Below are positions 1 to 5,602 of a DNA stretch of 6,175 nt, in pieces. The first letter of the stretch is position 1, and each line of letters opens with the position of its first letter. The translations under genes were made by a program, and so were the position numbers. The notes beneath the pieces were generated by a model. That model saw only the letters and a list, made by a program, of their open reading frames with translations. It was not told where the DNA came from and did no database searches. The DNA comes from Clostridia bacterium (lineage in GTDB: Bacteria > Bacillota > Clostridia > Christensenellales > CAG-917): the NCBI GenBank assembly GCA_017500745.1, contig JAFVYE010000131.1, positions 1-6,175 of the forward strand, read 5' to 3'.

Positions 1-1
1 C

Positions 2-265
2 CTCAATGCAAACGCAACCATCTCCAAGGTTCTTGACAGCGGTTACAAGAAGGTTGCAGCACCTGCACCCGCACGCAAGGCAGAGCCCGCATATCAACCC
101 GCACCTCAACCCGTCTATTATGCACCTCAACCTGCACCCGCTCCCGCACCTGCACCTGCACCCGCACCTGCACCTGCACCTGCAAAGGACACCTCAGCAG
201 AAGATGCACAATTTGCACTGCTTCTTGAACAATTCAACAAGATCATAGCAGGCACAGAAGAATAA
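2..265 (+). CDS. C-terminal end of unidentified Ala/Pro-repeat protein (5' partial)
   Basis: The frame is open from the window edge to TAA at 263-265, giving the last 87 residues of a protein whose start lies outside the window. Visible residues 1-20 look like ordinary folded sequence (ISKVLDSGYKK). Residues 21-44 are rich in Ala, Pro, Gln and Tyr, residues 45-61 are an uninterrupted Ala-Pro repeat, and residues 62-87 form a charged, probably helical tail (AQFALLLEQFNKI). Ala-Pro runs commonly act as stiff extended linkers between domains, so the tail may be a small docking or oligomerisation helix on a linker; this is inference. I do not recognise the family and assign no function. The overlapping open frames here contain only low-complexity His/Leu or Val/Gln repeats, and this frame ends just before a stem-loop, which supports it as the real one. 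Its gene probably ends before the terminator at 363-386 and is transcribed separately from the gcv operon. Confidence 0.7.
   Translation, partial: LNANATISKVLDSGYKKVAAPAPARKAEPAYQPAPQPVYYAPQPAPAPAPAPAPAPAPAPAKDTSAEDAQFALLLEQFNKIIAGTEE
134..184 (+). repeat. GCACCY hexamer tandem repeat encoding (Ala-Pro)8
   Basis: Eight consecutive six-base units, mostly GCACCT or GCACCC with one GCTCCC, encode eight Ala-Pro pairs followed by one more Ala. The two flanking units (122-133) are a diverged GCACCT-CAACCT form encoding Ala-Pro-Gln-Pro. Near-identical hexamers in frame can expand or contract in two-residue steps without breaking the reading frame, so the linker length may vary between strains; that last point is inference. 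Confidence 0.85.
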
Positions 266-277
266 GAATCTTTTTTG

Positions 278-301
278 GGCACGCCGATTTTTCGGCGTGC
301 C
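278..301 (+). terminator. Stem-loop after the upstream gene, terminator-like but without a U tract
   Basis: A perfect 10-bp GC-rich stem (GGCACGCCGA paired with TCGGCGTGCC) closes a TTTT loop, starting 12 nt after the TAA of the upstream gene. The base of the stem is followed by TATCCTTG rather than a run of T; the T run at 271-276 lies upstream of the stem instead. It could be a weak terminator, a 3' end that stabilises mRNA against exonucleases, or the first of a pair with the canonical terminator at 363-386. The stem is certain; its role is not. Confidence 0.45.
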
Positions 302-321
302 TATCCTTGTGACTTACAAAA

Positions 322-353
322 GACGACATCACCTAAGTGTAGGTGGAGTTGTT
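322..353 (+). other. Imperfect hairpin of unknown role between two stem-loops
   Basis: Bases 322-334 pair with 341-353 in 12 of 13 positions, counting four G-U pairs as RNA, with an A-A mismatch at 328/347 and the hexaloop AAGUGU at 335-340. The apical part CACCU/AGGUG is fully Watson-Crick. The stem sits only 9 nt before the intrinsic terminator, so the two would form a tandem structure at the 3' end of any + strand transcript. I see no convincing promoter for a separate small RNA directly upstream. It may be part of the 3' UTR of the upstream gene or a 3'-derived small RNA; both are inference. No known RNA family is recognised. Confidence 0.35.
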
Positions 354-362
354 GTTGCTTTC

Positions 363-386
363 AAACGCTCTTTTGAGCGTTTTTTT
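363..386 (+). terminator. Intrinsic (rho-independent) terminator upstream of the gcv operon
   Basis: An 8-bp stem (AAACGCTC paired with GAGCGTTT) closes a TTTT loop and runs directly into seven consecutive T at 380-386. This is the standard form of an intrinsic terminator on the + strand. It separates transcription of the upstream gene from the promoter at 434-462 and isolates the operon. The reverse strand carries only a short run of T after the stem, so the element is mainly one-directional. Confidence 0.8.
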
Positions 387-433
387 AATGTCAAAATGTC
401 ACAAAAATGAGGGGCATTTTTTTTATTCTGCCC

Positions 434-462
434 TTGAAAACTGCATAGCAGTTTGATATACT
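434..462 (+). promoter_or_regulatory. Sigma70-type promoter of the lplA-gcv operon
   Basis: TTGAAA (434-439) and TATACT (457-462) are separated by exactly 17 bp, and TG at 454-455 adds an extended -10 (TGATATACT). Both hexamers differ from consensus at one position. With standard spacing the +1 falls on A469, the first base of the lplA start codon. The spacer is almost filled by a perfect inverted repeat that may be an operator. No other promoter of similar quality was found between the terminator and lplA, so this probably drives the whole six-gene operon. Confidence 0.75.
438..454. promoter_or_regulatory. Putative operator: perfect dyad in the promoter spacer
   Basis: AAACTGC-ATA-GCAGTTT is a perfect 7-bp inverted repeat with a 3-bp centre. 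It overlaps the last two bases of the -35 and ends at the extended -10 T. A dimeric repressor bound here would cover the promoter and block RNA polymerase. The same sequence could form a small RNA hairpin, but it lies upstream of the expected transcription start, which favours a DNA-binding site. The cognate regulator is not in the window; glycine, lipoate or folate status are reasonable guesses for the signal, not evidence. Confidence 0.5.
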
Positions 463-468
463 TTTAAT

Positions 469-1395
469 ATGATTACAGCCCTCAAAATTTTCATTTCTCC
501 ATCCACAGACGTTTTTTTCAATCAAGGGGTTGAGCTTGACCTGTTTGACAACGTCTGTGACGGCGAATATTTGTTGTATTTGTGGGTCAATGATGGAGCG
601 GTGGTCATAGGCAGAAACCAACGTGCCGAAGCAGAGGTCAACCTTGACCTTCTTCAAAGAGATGGCAAGGCCCTTGCCAGACGATTGTCAGGGGGAGGTG
701 CTGTCTATCACGACAAGGGCAATTTGAATTTTACATTCATTTCAAAGTCCAAGGACTTTGACCTTTCTGCAAACAGGCGCATCGTGCTTGGTGCATTGAG
801 TGACCTTGGCTACAACGCAGAGCTCACAGGCAGAAACGACTTTGAGGTGGACGGGCACAAGATCAGTGGCAATGCCTACTACAAGCGTGATGACAAAGAG
901 TTTCATCACGGCACCATACTTGTGGAGTCAAAGGCGGAGGACGTTGCCATGTATCTCACCCCAAGCATTGACAAGTTCAAGGGCAAGGCCGTGGGCAGTG
1001 TTCAGTCAAGAGTGAGGAGTCTTGCAGACGTCAAGCCCGTCAGCATAGATCAAGTGATATGTGCCTTGACACGCCGATTCCAAGCCGAGTTTGGCGTCAA
1101 GTGTGAGGCGGAGATCACTTGCACTTCAAAGAACAAGGAGTTTTTTGAGGACGGCACTTGGAGATTTGGCACTCAAACAAAACAGGACAAGGACGTCAAG
1201 ATTGATTTCAATGATAGCAAAGTGATCTTGCACATTTCATTAGACAAAGGAAGGATTGTTGGCTGTCAATGTGAAAGCGATAGTCTTGACAATGAAATAG
1301 ACATCAAAATCTCAAAAGAGATTTTGGGCAAAAATTTGGACACAGACAGCGGAACACTTTTGGACCGCATAAAAGAGGAGATATATGGCATATAA
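469..1395 (+). CDS. lplA: Lipoate-protein ligase A
   Basis: It activates free lipoate with ATP to lipoyl-AMP and transfers it to the lysine of a lipoyl domain, here most likely GcvH encoded in the same operon; it acts in the cytoplasm. The 308-residue product has the family's nucleotide/lipoate-binding motif RRLSGGGAVYHD (71-82), GRNDFEVDGHKISGNA (121-136) with the conserved binding lysine K131, HHGT (146-149) and SVQSRVRSL (177-185). Residues from about 205 form the C-terminal accessory domain (WRFG at 231-234, then a beta-rich stretch), as in E. coli-type single-chain ligases, which are somewhat longer (about 338). ATG469 is forced: the N-terminus aligns with the family from residue 2, an in-frame TGA lies at 454-456, and no ATG, GTG or TTG follows nearby. 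There is no Shine-Dalgarno site, and the promoter places +1 at the start codon, suggesting leaderless translation. Its 3' end overlaps lpdA by 11 nt. Confidence 0.93.
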   Translation: MITALKIFISPSTDVFFNQGVELDLFDNVCDGEYLLYLWVNDGAVVIGRNQRAEAEVNLDLLQRDGKALARRLSGGGAVYHDKGNLNFTFISKSKDFDLSANRRIVLGALSDLGYNAELTGRNDFEVDGHKISGNAYYKRDDKEFHHGTILVESKAEDVAMYLTPSIDKFKGKAVGSVQSRVRSLADVKPVSIDQVICALTRRFQAEFGVKCEAEITCTSKNKEFFEDGTWRFGTQTKQDKDVKIDFNDSKVILHISLDKGRIVGCQCESDSLDNEIDIKISKEILGKNLDTDSGTLLDRIKEEIYGI

Positions 1396-2710
1396 CCTTG
1401 TTGTAATTGGAGGTGGCCCGGCTGGCTACGTTGGTGCAATCAGAGCGTCAAAACTGGGCATGAAAGTGGCTCTTGTTGAAAGAGAGTCCCTTGGTGGCAC
1501 TTGCCTTAACCGTGGATGCATCCCTACAAAAGCCCTTTTGCACTCGGCAGAAATTTATCACGGCACAAAAGCCTATGATGAGTTGGGTGTCAAGGTGGCG
1601 GGTGTTGAATACAATGAGGAAGTTGTGTATCAGCGCAAGGACAAGGTTGTCAGCACTCTCCGTGATGGCATACGTGCCCTCATCAAAGCCGGAAAGATTG
1701 ATTTGTATGAAGGCTCGGCATCCTTTGAGGACAGCACCCATATTCGTGTAAACGACAGCGTTTTAGAAGGAGAGCACGTGCTCATCGCAACGGGCTCATC
1801 TCCCGCAACCTTGCCCATAAAGGGCATAGAAAACGCTCTCACCTCCGATGGCGTCCTCTCAGCCCCCGTAGAAGGGCGCAAAATCGCCATAATAGGTGGT
1901 GGTGTCATCGGCATGGAGTTTGCCTCATATTTCTCCGCTACCCGAAAGGAAGTGGTTGTAATTGAGGCGGCGGACAAGATTTTGCCCGCACTCAGCAAAG
2001 AGGTTTCAGTTCAACTTGGCGCATATATGAAAAAGAACGGCGTCACAATTATGACCGCAAGCAAGGTGACGGAGATAGGCCCCAACTTTGTCAAAGTTGA
2101 CAAGGGCGGAGTTGAAAGCGTTGTGGATTGTGACAAGGTCATAGTGGCCGTTGGCAGAAAGGCAAATATATGTGGATTGCACCTTGAAAAAGCAGGGGTA
2201 GAGCACGACAGATTCATCAAGATTGACAGCACTTTCAAGACCACGGCAGAGGGCGTCTATGCAGTAGGGGACGTGGTTGGTGGAGTGCAACTTGCTCACT
2301 ACGCCAGCGCCAGCGCCATCACAGCCGTAGAAAACATGCTTGGATTGCCTTGTAGCACAGATCTCAGCGTGGTGCCGTCTTGCGTATACACCACGCCAGA
2401 AATTGCGGTGGTGGGAGCAAGCACAGGGGCAAAAACAGGCAAATTCCTCCTTGGCGCCAACGGCAGAGCCCTTATAAACGGCCTTGACAGAGGATATATC
2501 AAAATTGTTGCAGATGAAAATGACGTTGTCATTGGTGGCGAGCTCTTTGGCAAGGGCGTCACCGAAATGGTTGGCGAGGTTGCTCTTGCCATCCGCAACA
2601 AGTTGACCATAGGTCAAGTGGCAAGCACAATACACCCTCATCCCACGGTGTATGAGAGCATCGCAGAGGCCTGCGAGGACGTTGTTGGGCTTTCCACACA
2701 CAAAAAGTAA
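1385..2710 (+). CDS. lpdA: Dihydrolipoyl dehydrogenase (glycine cleavage L-protein, E3)
   Basis: This FAD enzyme reoxidises the dihydrolipoyl arm of GcvH and reduces NAD+. Visible parts: FAD-binding GGGPAG (9-14); redox-active disulfide GGTCLNRGCIPTK (37-49; C40 and C45); ATG (135-137); NAD-binding GGGVIGMEFA (171-180); second FAD motif TTAEGVYAVGD (286-296); C-terminal interface domain with HPHPTVYE (417-424), in which H419 is the catalytic base and E424 its partner. There is no N-terminal lipoyl domain. At 441 residues it is shorter than the usual 460-475; about eight residues are missing after AVVG (341-344), where relatives carry a small helix before the KF..AANGRA segment, and the C-terminus is also short. 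All catalytic residues are present, so it should be active. The start follows AGAGGAG at 1374-1380 and lies inside the end of lplA, suggesting translational coupling. Placement beside gcvT/H/P supports a glycine-cleavage role rather than a pyruvate dehydrogenase one. Confidence 0.95.
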   Translation: MAYNLVVIGGGPAGYVGAIRASKLGMKVALVERESLGGTCLNRGCIPTKALLHSAEIYHGTKAYDELGVKVAGVEYNEEVVYQRKDKVVSTLRDGIRALIKAGKIDLYEGSASFEDSTHIRVNDSVLEGEHVLIATGSSPATLPIKGIENALTSDGVLSAPVEGRKIAIIGGGVIGMEFASYFSATRKEVVVIEAADKILPALSKEVSVQLGAYMKKNGVTIMTASKVTEIGPNFVKVDKGGVESVVDCDKVIVAVGRKANICGLHLEKAGVEHDRFIKIDSTFKTTAEGVYAVGDVVGGVQLAHYASASAITAVENMLGLPCSTDLSVVPSCVYTTPEIAVVGASTGAKTGKFLLGANGRALINGLDRGYIKIVADENDVVIGGELFGKGVTEMVGEVALAIRNKLTIGQVASTIHPHPTVYESIAEACEDVVGLSTHKK

Positions 2711-2739
2711 AACCTCCCACAAGGGAAAGAGAGGCATAT

Positions 2740-3816
2740 ATGGCAAAGAGAACACCACTTTATGACAAACACGTAGAACTCGGCGGAAAAATTGTTGAGT
2801 TTGCTGGCTACGATCTTCCTGTGCAGTATTCTGGCGTCATTGCAGAGCACAATGCGGTGCGCGATGCAGTTGGTCTATTTGACGTCTCCCATATGGGCGA
2901 GCTTTTGGTCATGGGCGACAGAGCGGAAGAGGCATTAAACGCCATCCTTACCAACGACATCAGGGGCATGTATGACGGACAAGTGCGCTATTCACTCCTC
3001 CCCAATGAGAGAGGTGGAGCGGTTGATGACGTGCTCATCTATCGTGAAGCGTGGGACAAGTTTTGGATTGTGGTCAACGGAGCAAACGTAGAAAAGGACG
3101 CAGAGTGGGTGAGCACACATCTCTCCGAGTACGTCCATTTTGAAAACCTATCAGACGCCATTGCACAAATTGCCGTGCAAGGACCCAAAGCACAAGCACT
3201 CATAGAAAAGCTTGTTGACAGCAACAGCGTTCCCATGAAAAACTACTCCTTCAAGACCAACGTAAAGGTGGGGGATGTGTGCACATATCTTTCACGCACC
3301 GGCTACACCGGAGAGGACGGATTTGAGGTGTATTGCAGAGCAGAGGACGCAATCAAACTTTACGACACGTTGATGCAAGCAGGGGACACTCTTGGCGTTT
3401 TGCCCTGTGGGCTTGGGGCAAGAGACACTCTTCGTCTTGAAGCAAGCATGCCTCTTTACGGCCACGAACTTGGAGATGACATCCCCGTCAACGAAGTTGG
3501 TCTGGGCTTTGCAATCAAGATGTCAAAGGACAATTTCATTGGCAAGGAAGCCCTTGAAAACCACACAGCCGAGTACGTTCGTTTGGGCGCAAAGGTTGTG
3601 GGCAAAGGCATCGTAAGAGAGCATTGTGACGTCTATGTTGGAGATGAAAAGGTTGGTCACAGCACCAGCGGAACACATTGCCCCACCCTCGGATATCCCG
3701 TTTGTATGCTTCGCATCAAAAAGGAATTTAAGGACGCAACTCTCTTTGCAGACGTCCGTGGCAGACGCATACAACTTGAAGTTGTGCCAATGCCTTTTTA
3801 CAAGCGCAACAAATAG
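2740..3816 (+). CDS. gcvT: Aminomethyltransferase (glycine cleavage T-protein)
   Basis: It takes the aminomethyl group from the lipoyl arm of GcvH, releases ammonia and forms 5,10-methylenetetrahydrofolate. The 358-residue length is typical. Motifs in order: FAGYDLPVQY (21-30), FDVSHMGE (47-54), GGAVDDVL (92-99) with the catalytic aspartate D96, VQGPKA (146-151), GYTGEDGFEVY (188-198), CGLGARDTLRLEASMPLYGHEL (starting at 223, folate-site Arg and Glu), FIGKEAL (266-272), then the C-terminal barrel domain with TSGTHCPTLGYP (309-320) and the terminal PFY (352-354). These separate it from YgfZ and from sarcosine or dimethylglycine dehydrogenase fusions. The start has GAGAGG at 2729-2734, five bases before the ATG, and the N-terminus matches the family. 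It lies 29 nt after lpdA; the gap contains CCTC, which could pair with the GAGG of the ribosome binding site. Confidence 0.96.
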   Translation: MAKRTPLYDKHVELGGKIVEFAGYDLPVQYSGVIAEHNAVRDAVGLFDVSHMGELLVMGDRAEEALNAILTNDIRGMYDGQVRYSLLPNERGGAVDDVLIYREAWDKFWIVVNGANVEKDAEWVSTHLSEYVHFENLSDAIAQIAVQGPKAQALIEKLVDSNSVPMKNYSFKTNVKVGDVCTYLSRTGYTGEDGFEVYCRAEDAIKLYDTLMQAGDTLGVLPCGLGARDTLRLEASMPLYGHELGDDIPVNEVGLGFAIKMSKDNFIGKEALENHTAEYVRLGAKVVGKGIVREHCDVYVGDEKVGHSTSGTHCPTLGYPVCMLRIKKEFKDATLFADVRGRRIQLEVVPMPFYKRNK

Positions 3817-3912
3817 TTTTGGTTGAACAACCTCGCACAAAATTACACAAACGGCACTTTATGTGTCGCAAATATGAATATAAAACATCTTTTTGTAGAT
3901 AAAGGAGTTATT
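3817..3912 (+). other. gcvT-gcvH intergenic region with dyad and hairpin
   Basis: This 96-nt gap is the longest in the operon. It holds the dyad GGTTG-AA-CAACC at 3821-3832, directly after the gcvT stop, and a 6-bp hairpin at 3852-3868 (CGGCAC, loop TTTAT, GUGUCG, one G-U pair). An A/T-rich stretch follows, with TATGAA (3873-3878) and TATAAA (3879-3884) as possible -10 elements but no good -35. No T run follows the hairpin, so it is not a terminator. The structures may mark mRNA processing or differential stability so that gcvH is made in larger amounts; this is inference. Confidence 0.4.
3901..3907 (+). promoter_or_regulatory. Ribosome binding site that fixes the gcvH start
   Basis: AAAGGAG lies five bases before ATG3913. 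In-frame upstream candidates (ATG at 3874 and TTG at 3823) have no Shine-Dalgarno site and would add 13 or 30 residues absent from the H-protein family. This site therefore decides for ATG3913. Confidence 0.85.
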
Positions 3913-4263
3913 ATGGCAAAATTTACACAAACACATGAATGGGCAGAAGTTGAACAAAATCCCGTCACAATGGGCATCAGCAAGTACGCTGCAGATGAAC
4001 TTGGCGACATCGTTTATATCTCACTTCCTGAAGTTGGTCAAGCAGTGACCGCAGGCGAACCTATGTGCGAAGTTGAGTCCGTGAAGGCAGTCAGCGAAAT
4101 CAATGCTCCCGTCACCGGCACAGTGGTTGAAGTCAATCTTGATCTTGAGGACAGCCCCGAACTCATCAACGAGGACGCAATGAGCGCATGGATCTGCAAG
4201 ATTGATGCAACCGACGTCCCCACTCTCATGAGTGAAGCAGAATATGACGCAATGGACAAATAG
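3913..4263 (+). CDS. gcvH: Glycine cleavage H-protein (lipoyl carrier)
   Basis: It is the mobile lipoyl carrier that receives the aminomethyl group from P-protein, presents it to T-protein and is reoxidised by L-protein. The 116-residue product is one compact lipoyl domain. FTQTHEW (4-10) is the family N-terminus, GISKYAADELGDIVYISLP (21-39) follows, and the lipoylation site ESVKAVSEI (55-63) places the modified lysine at K58. NAPVTG (64-69) and SPELINEDAMSAWICKI (81-97) complete the fold. It is slightly short compared with the usual 125-130: the glycine pair before the conserved Trp is replaced by Ser-Ala (W93) and the tail ends at EYDAMDK. The lipoyl lysine context is intact, so it should be a substrate for the LplA encoded at the head of the operon. 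It is separated from gcvT by 96 nt and from gcvPA by 43 nt. Confidence 0.96.
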   Translation: MAKFTQTHEWAEVEQNPVTMGISKYAADELGDIVYISLPEVGQAVTAGEPMCEVESVKAVSEINAPVTGTVVEVNLDLEDSPELINEDAMSAWICKIDATDVPTLMSEAEYDAMDK

Positions 4264-4306
4264 TCCAACCAGCAAAGACAAAACAAATTGACCATAAGGA
4301 GAATTT

Positions 4307-5602
4307 ATGGCTGACTATCTTTCACTAACAGAGGCAGAAAAGCGAGAGATGCTTGACGCCATAGGGGTGGACTCCGTTGAGGACTTGTTTGAGGACGTTC
4401 CAAAATCACTTCGTGTGAAAAAGCTCAACCTGCCCCAAGGCAAGTCACAGCAGGAAACCTACAACTTTATGAGGGCTCTCTCAAAGCGCAACAAGGTGTA
4501 TGACAGCATCTTTCTTGGAGCGGGCAGTTACGACCACTTTATACCATCTGTGGTCAAGTCAGTATGCTCCCGCTCGGAGTTTGTCACCGCATACACACCC
4601 TATCAAGCGGAGATGTCACAAGGCATCCTTCAAGCCATCTTTGAATATCAAACCATGATATGCAACCTCACGGGCATGGACGTGAGCAACGCATCCCACT
4701 ATTCTGGAGCAACGGCAGCTGCAGAGGGTTGCATCATGAGTGCAGACAAGGTCAAGAGAGTTGTCACCTTTGACAACATCAATCCTGACGTCATGGACGT
4801 CCTTAGCACCTATCTCACCTCACGTGGCATTGAACTCAAAGTTCTTGACAGCGTAGATGGCAAGGCGGTGCTTCCTGATGACGTTGGTGCAATGGGTGCT
4901 GTGTACGTTGAAAACCCCAACTTCTATGGGCTCATTGAGGACACGACTTCAATTGCAGAAACTTGCCACGCAAATGGTGGCAAGCTTGTCCTTGGCATGA
5001 ACCCTGTTGCCATGGCAATTATGGCGTCCCCCAGAGAGCAAGGGGCAGACGTTGCAGTTGGCGAGGCCCAACCTCTTGGGCTCCCCATGAGCTTTGGTGG
5101 CCCCTATATTGGATATATGGCAACCACCTCAAAGGAAATGCGCAAGATGCCGGGCAGAATTGTTGGCGAAACCACAGACAGCGAGGGCAACAGAGCATAC
5201 GTGCTCACGTTGCAAGCAAGAGAGCAACACATACGCAGAGAGCGTGCCACCAGCAACATCTGTTCAAACGAGGCACTTTGTGCTCTTACGGTGTCGGTAT
5301 ATCTTGCATCGGTTGGCGCAGAGGGCTTGAAAGAGGTGGCAACTGCCTGCACTTCAAACGCACATTATCTTGCAAAAGGCCTTGTAGAGAAGGGAGCAAA
5401 GCTCTGTTTCAACGGAGAGTTTTTCCATGAATTTGTCACGTTGACAGAGGGCAAAGCAGAGGAGATTTTGACAGCCCTTGCCATAGAGAATATCCTTGGT
5501 GGACTTATGATAGACCGTGACACAATTCTTTGGTGTTGCACCGAAAAGGCAACCAAGGAGACCATGGACAAAGTCCTTGAAATCGTGGGAGGTGTGCTAT
5601 GA
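4307..5602 (+). CDS. gcvPA: Glycine dehydrogenase (decarboxylating) subunit 1 (P-protein alpha half)
   Basis: It is the N-terminal half of the PLP-dependent P-protein, which decarboxylates glycine and passes the aminomethyl group to lipoyl-GcvH; it works as a complex with GcvPB. The 431-residue product shows [12 protein letters not shown] (69-80), [13 protein letters not shown] (94-106), SGATAAAE (133-140), PNFYG (204-208), [19 protein letters not shown] (252-270), MPGRIVG (281-287) and [17 protein letters not shown] (305-321), all hallmarks of the subunit. The PLP-binding lysine belongs to the partner subunit, so its absence here is normal. Length is close to the usual 440-450. The start has AAGGAG at 4296-4301, five bases before the ATG. 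Its TGA overlaps the gcvPB ATG as ATGA, suggesting coupled translation and matched amounts of the two subunits. The split form is typical of Bacillota, Thermotogota and archaea; proteobacteria and eukaryotes carry one fused chain. Confidence 0.96.
   Translation: MADYLSLTEAEKREMLDAIGVDSVEDLFEDVPKSLRVKKLNLPQGKSQQETYNFMRALSKRNKVYDSIFLGAGSYDHFIPSVVKSVCSRSEFVTAYTPYQAEMSQGILQAIFEYQTMICNLTGMDVSNASHYSGATAAAEGCIMSADKVKRVVTFDNINPDVMDVLSTYLTSRGIELKVLDSVDGKAVLPDDVGAMGAVYVENPNFYGLIEDTTSIAETCHANGGKLVLGMNPVAMAIMASPREQGADVAVGEAQPLGLPMSFGGPYIGYMATTSKEMRKMPGRIVGETTDSEGNRAYVLTLQAREQHIRRERATSNICSNEALCALTVSVYLASVGAEGLKEVATACTSNAHYLAKGLVEKGAKLCFNGEFFHEFVTLTEGKAEEILTALAIENILGGLMIDRDTILWCCTEKATKETMDKVLEIVGGVL

Noticed and set aside
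6..248. Open frame with His/Leu/Pro-rich product overlapping the upstream gene
   Set aside because: It is the shifted reading of the GCACCY repeat in another frame; the frame ending at 263-265 gives a more natural protein and ends just before a stem-loop.
403..424. AAAAATG/CATTTTT stem with five-base loop followed by T as a second terminator
   Set aside because: The stem is almost all A-T pairs and would be unstable; the strong terminator at 363-386 already does the job, and the T run may simply be A/T-rich promoter-upstream DNA.
1381..2745. Identical ATATATGGCA around the lpdA and gcvT start codons
   Set aside because: The match arises from ATG plus an Ala second codon (also used by gcvH and gcvPA) with an A/T-rich spacer; ten bases at two start sites are not enough to claim a regulatory element.
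2006..2758. 250-residue open frame on the - strand across lpdA
   Set aside because: It lies opposite lpdA, whose motifs are all intact; the product is Cys/His-rich without any recognisable domain and no ribosome binding site or promoter supports it.
3823..3912. TTG3823 as the gcvH start, giving 146 residues
   Set aside because: There is no Shine-Dalgarno site, and the extra residues are not part of the H-protein family; ATG3913 has AAAGGAG at ideal spacing.
4963..5430. 155-residue + strand open frame inside gcvPA
   Set aside because: It is a shifted frame of gcvPA, rich in Arg, Cys and Trp with no recognisable domain; the gcvPA frame carries continuous family motifs through the same region.
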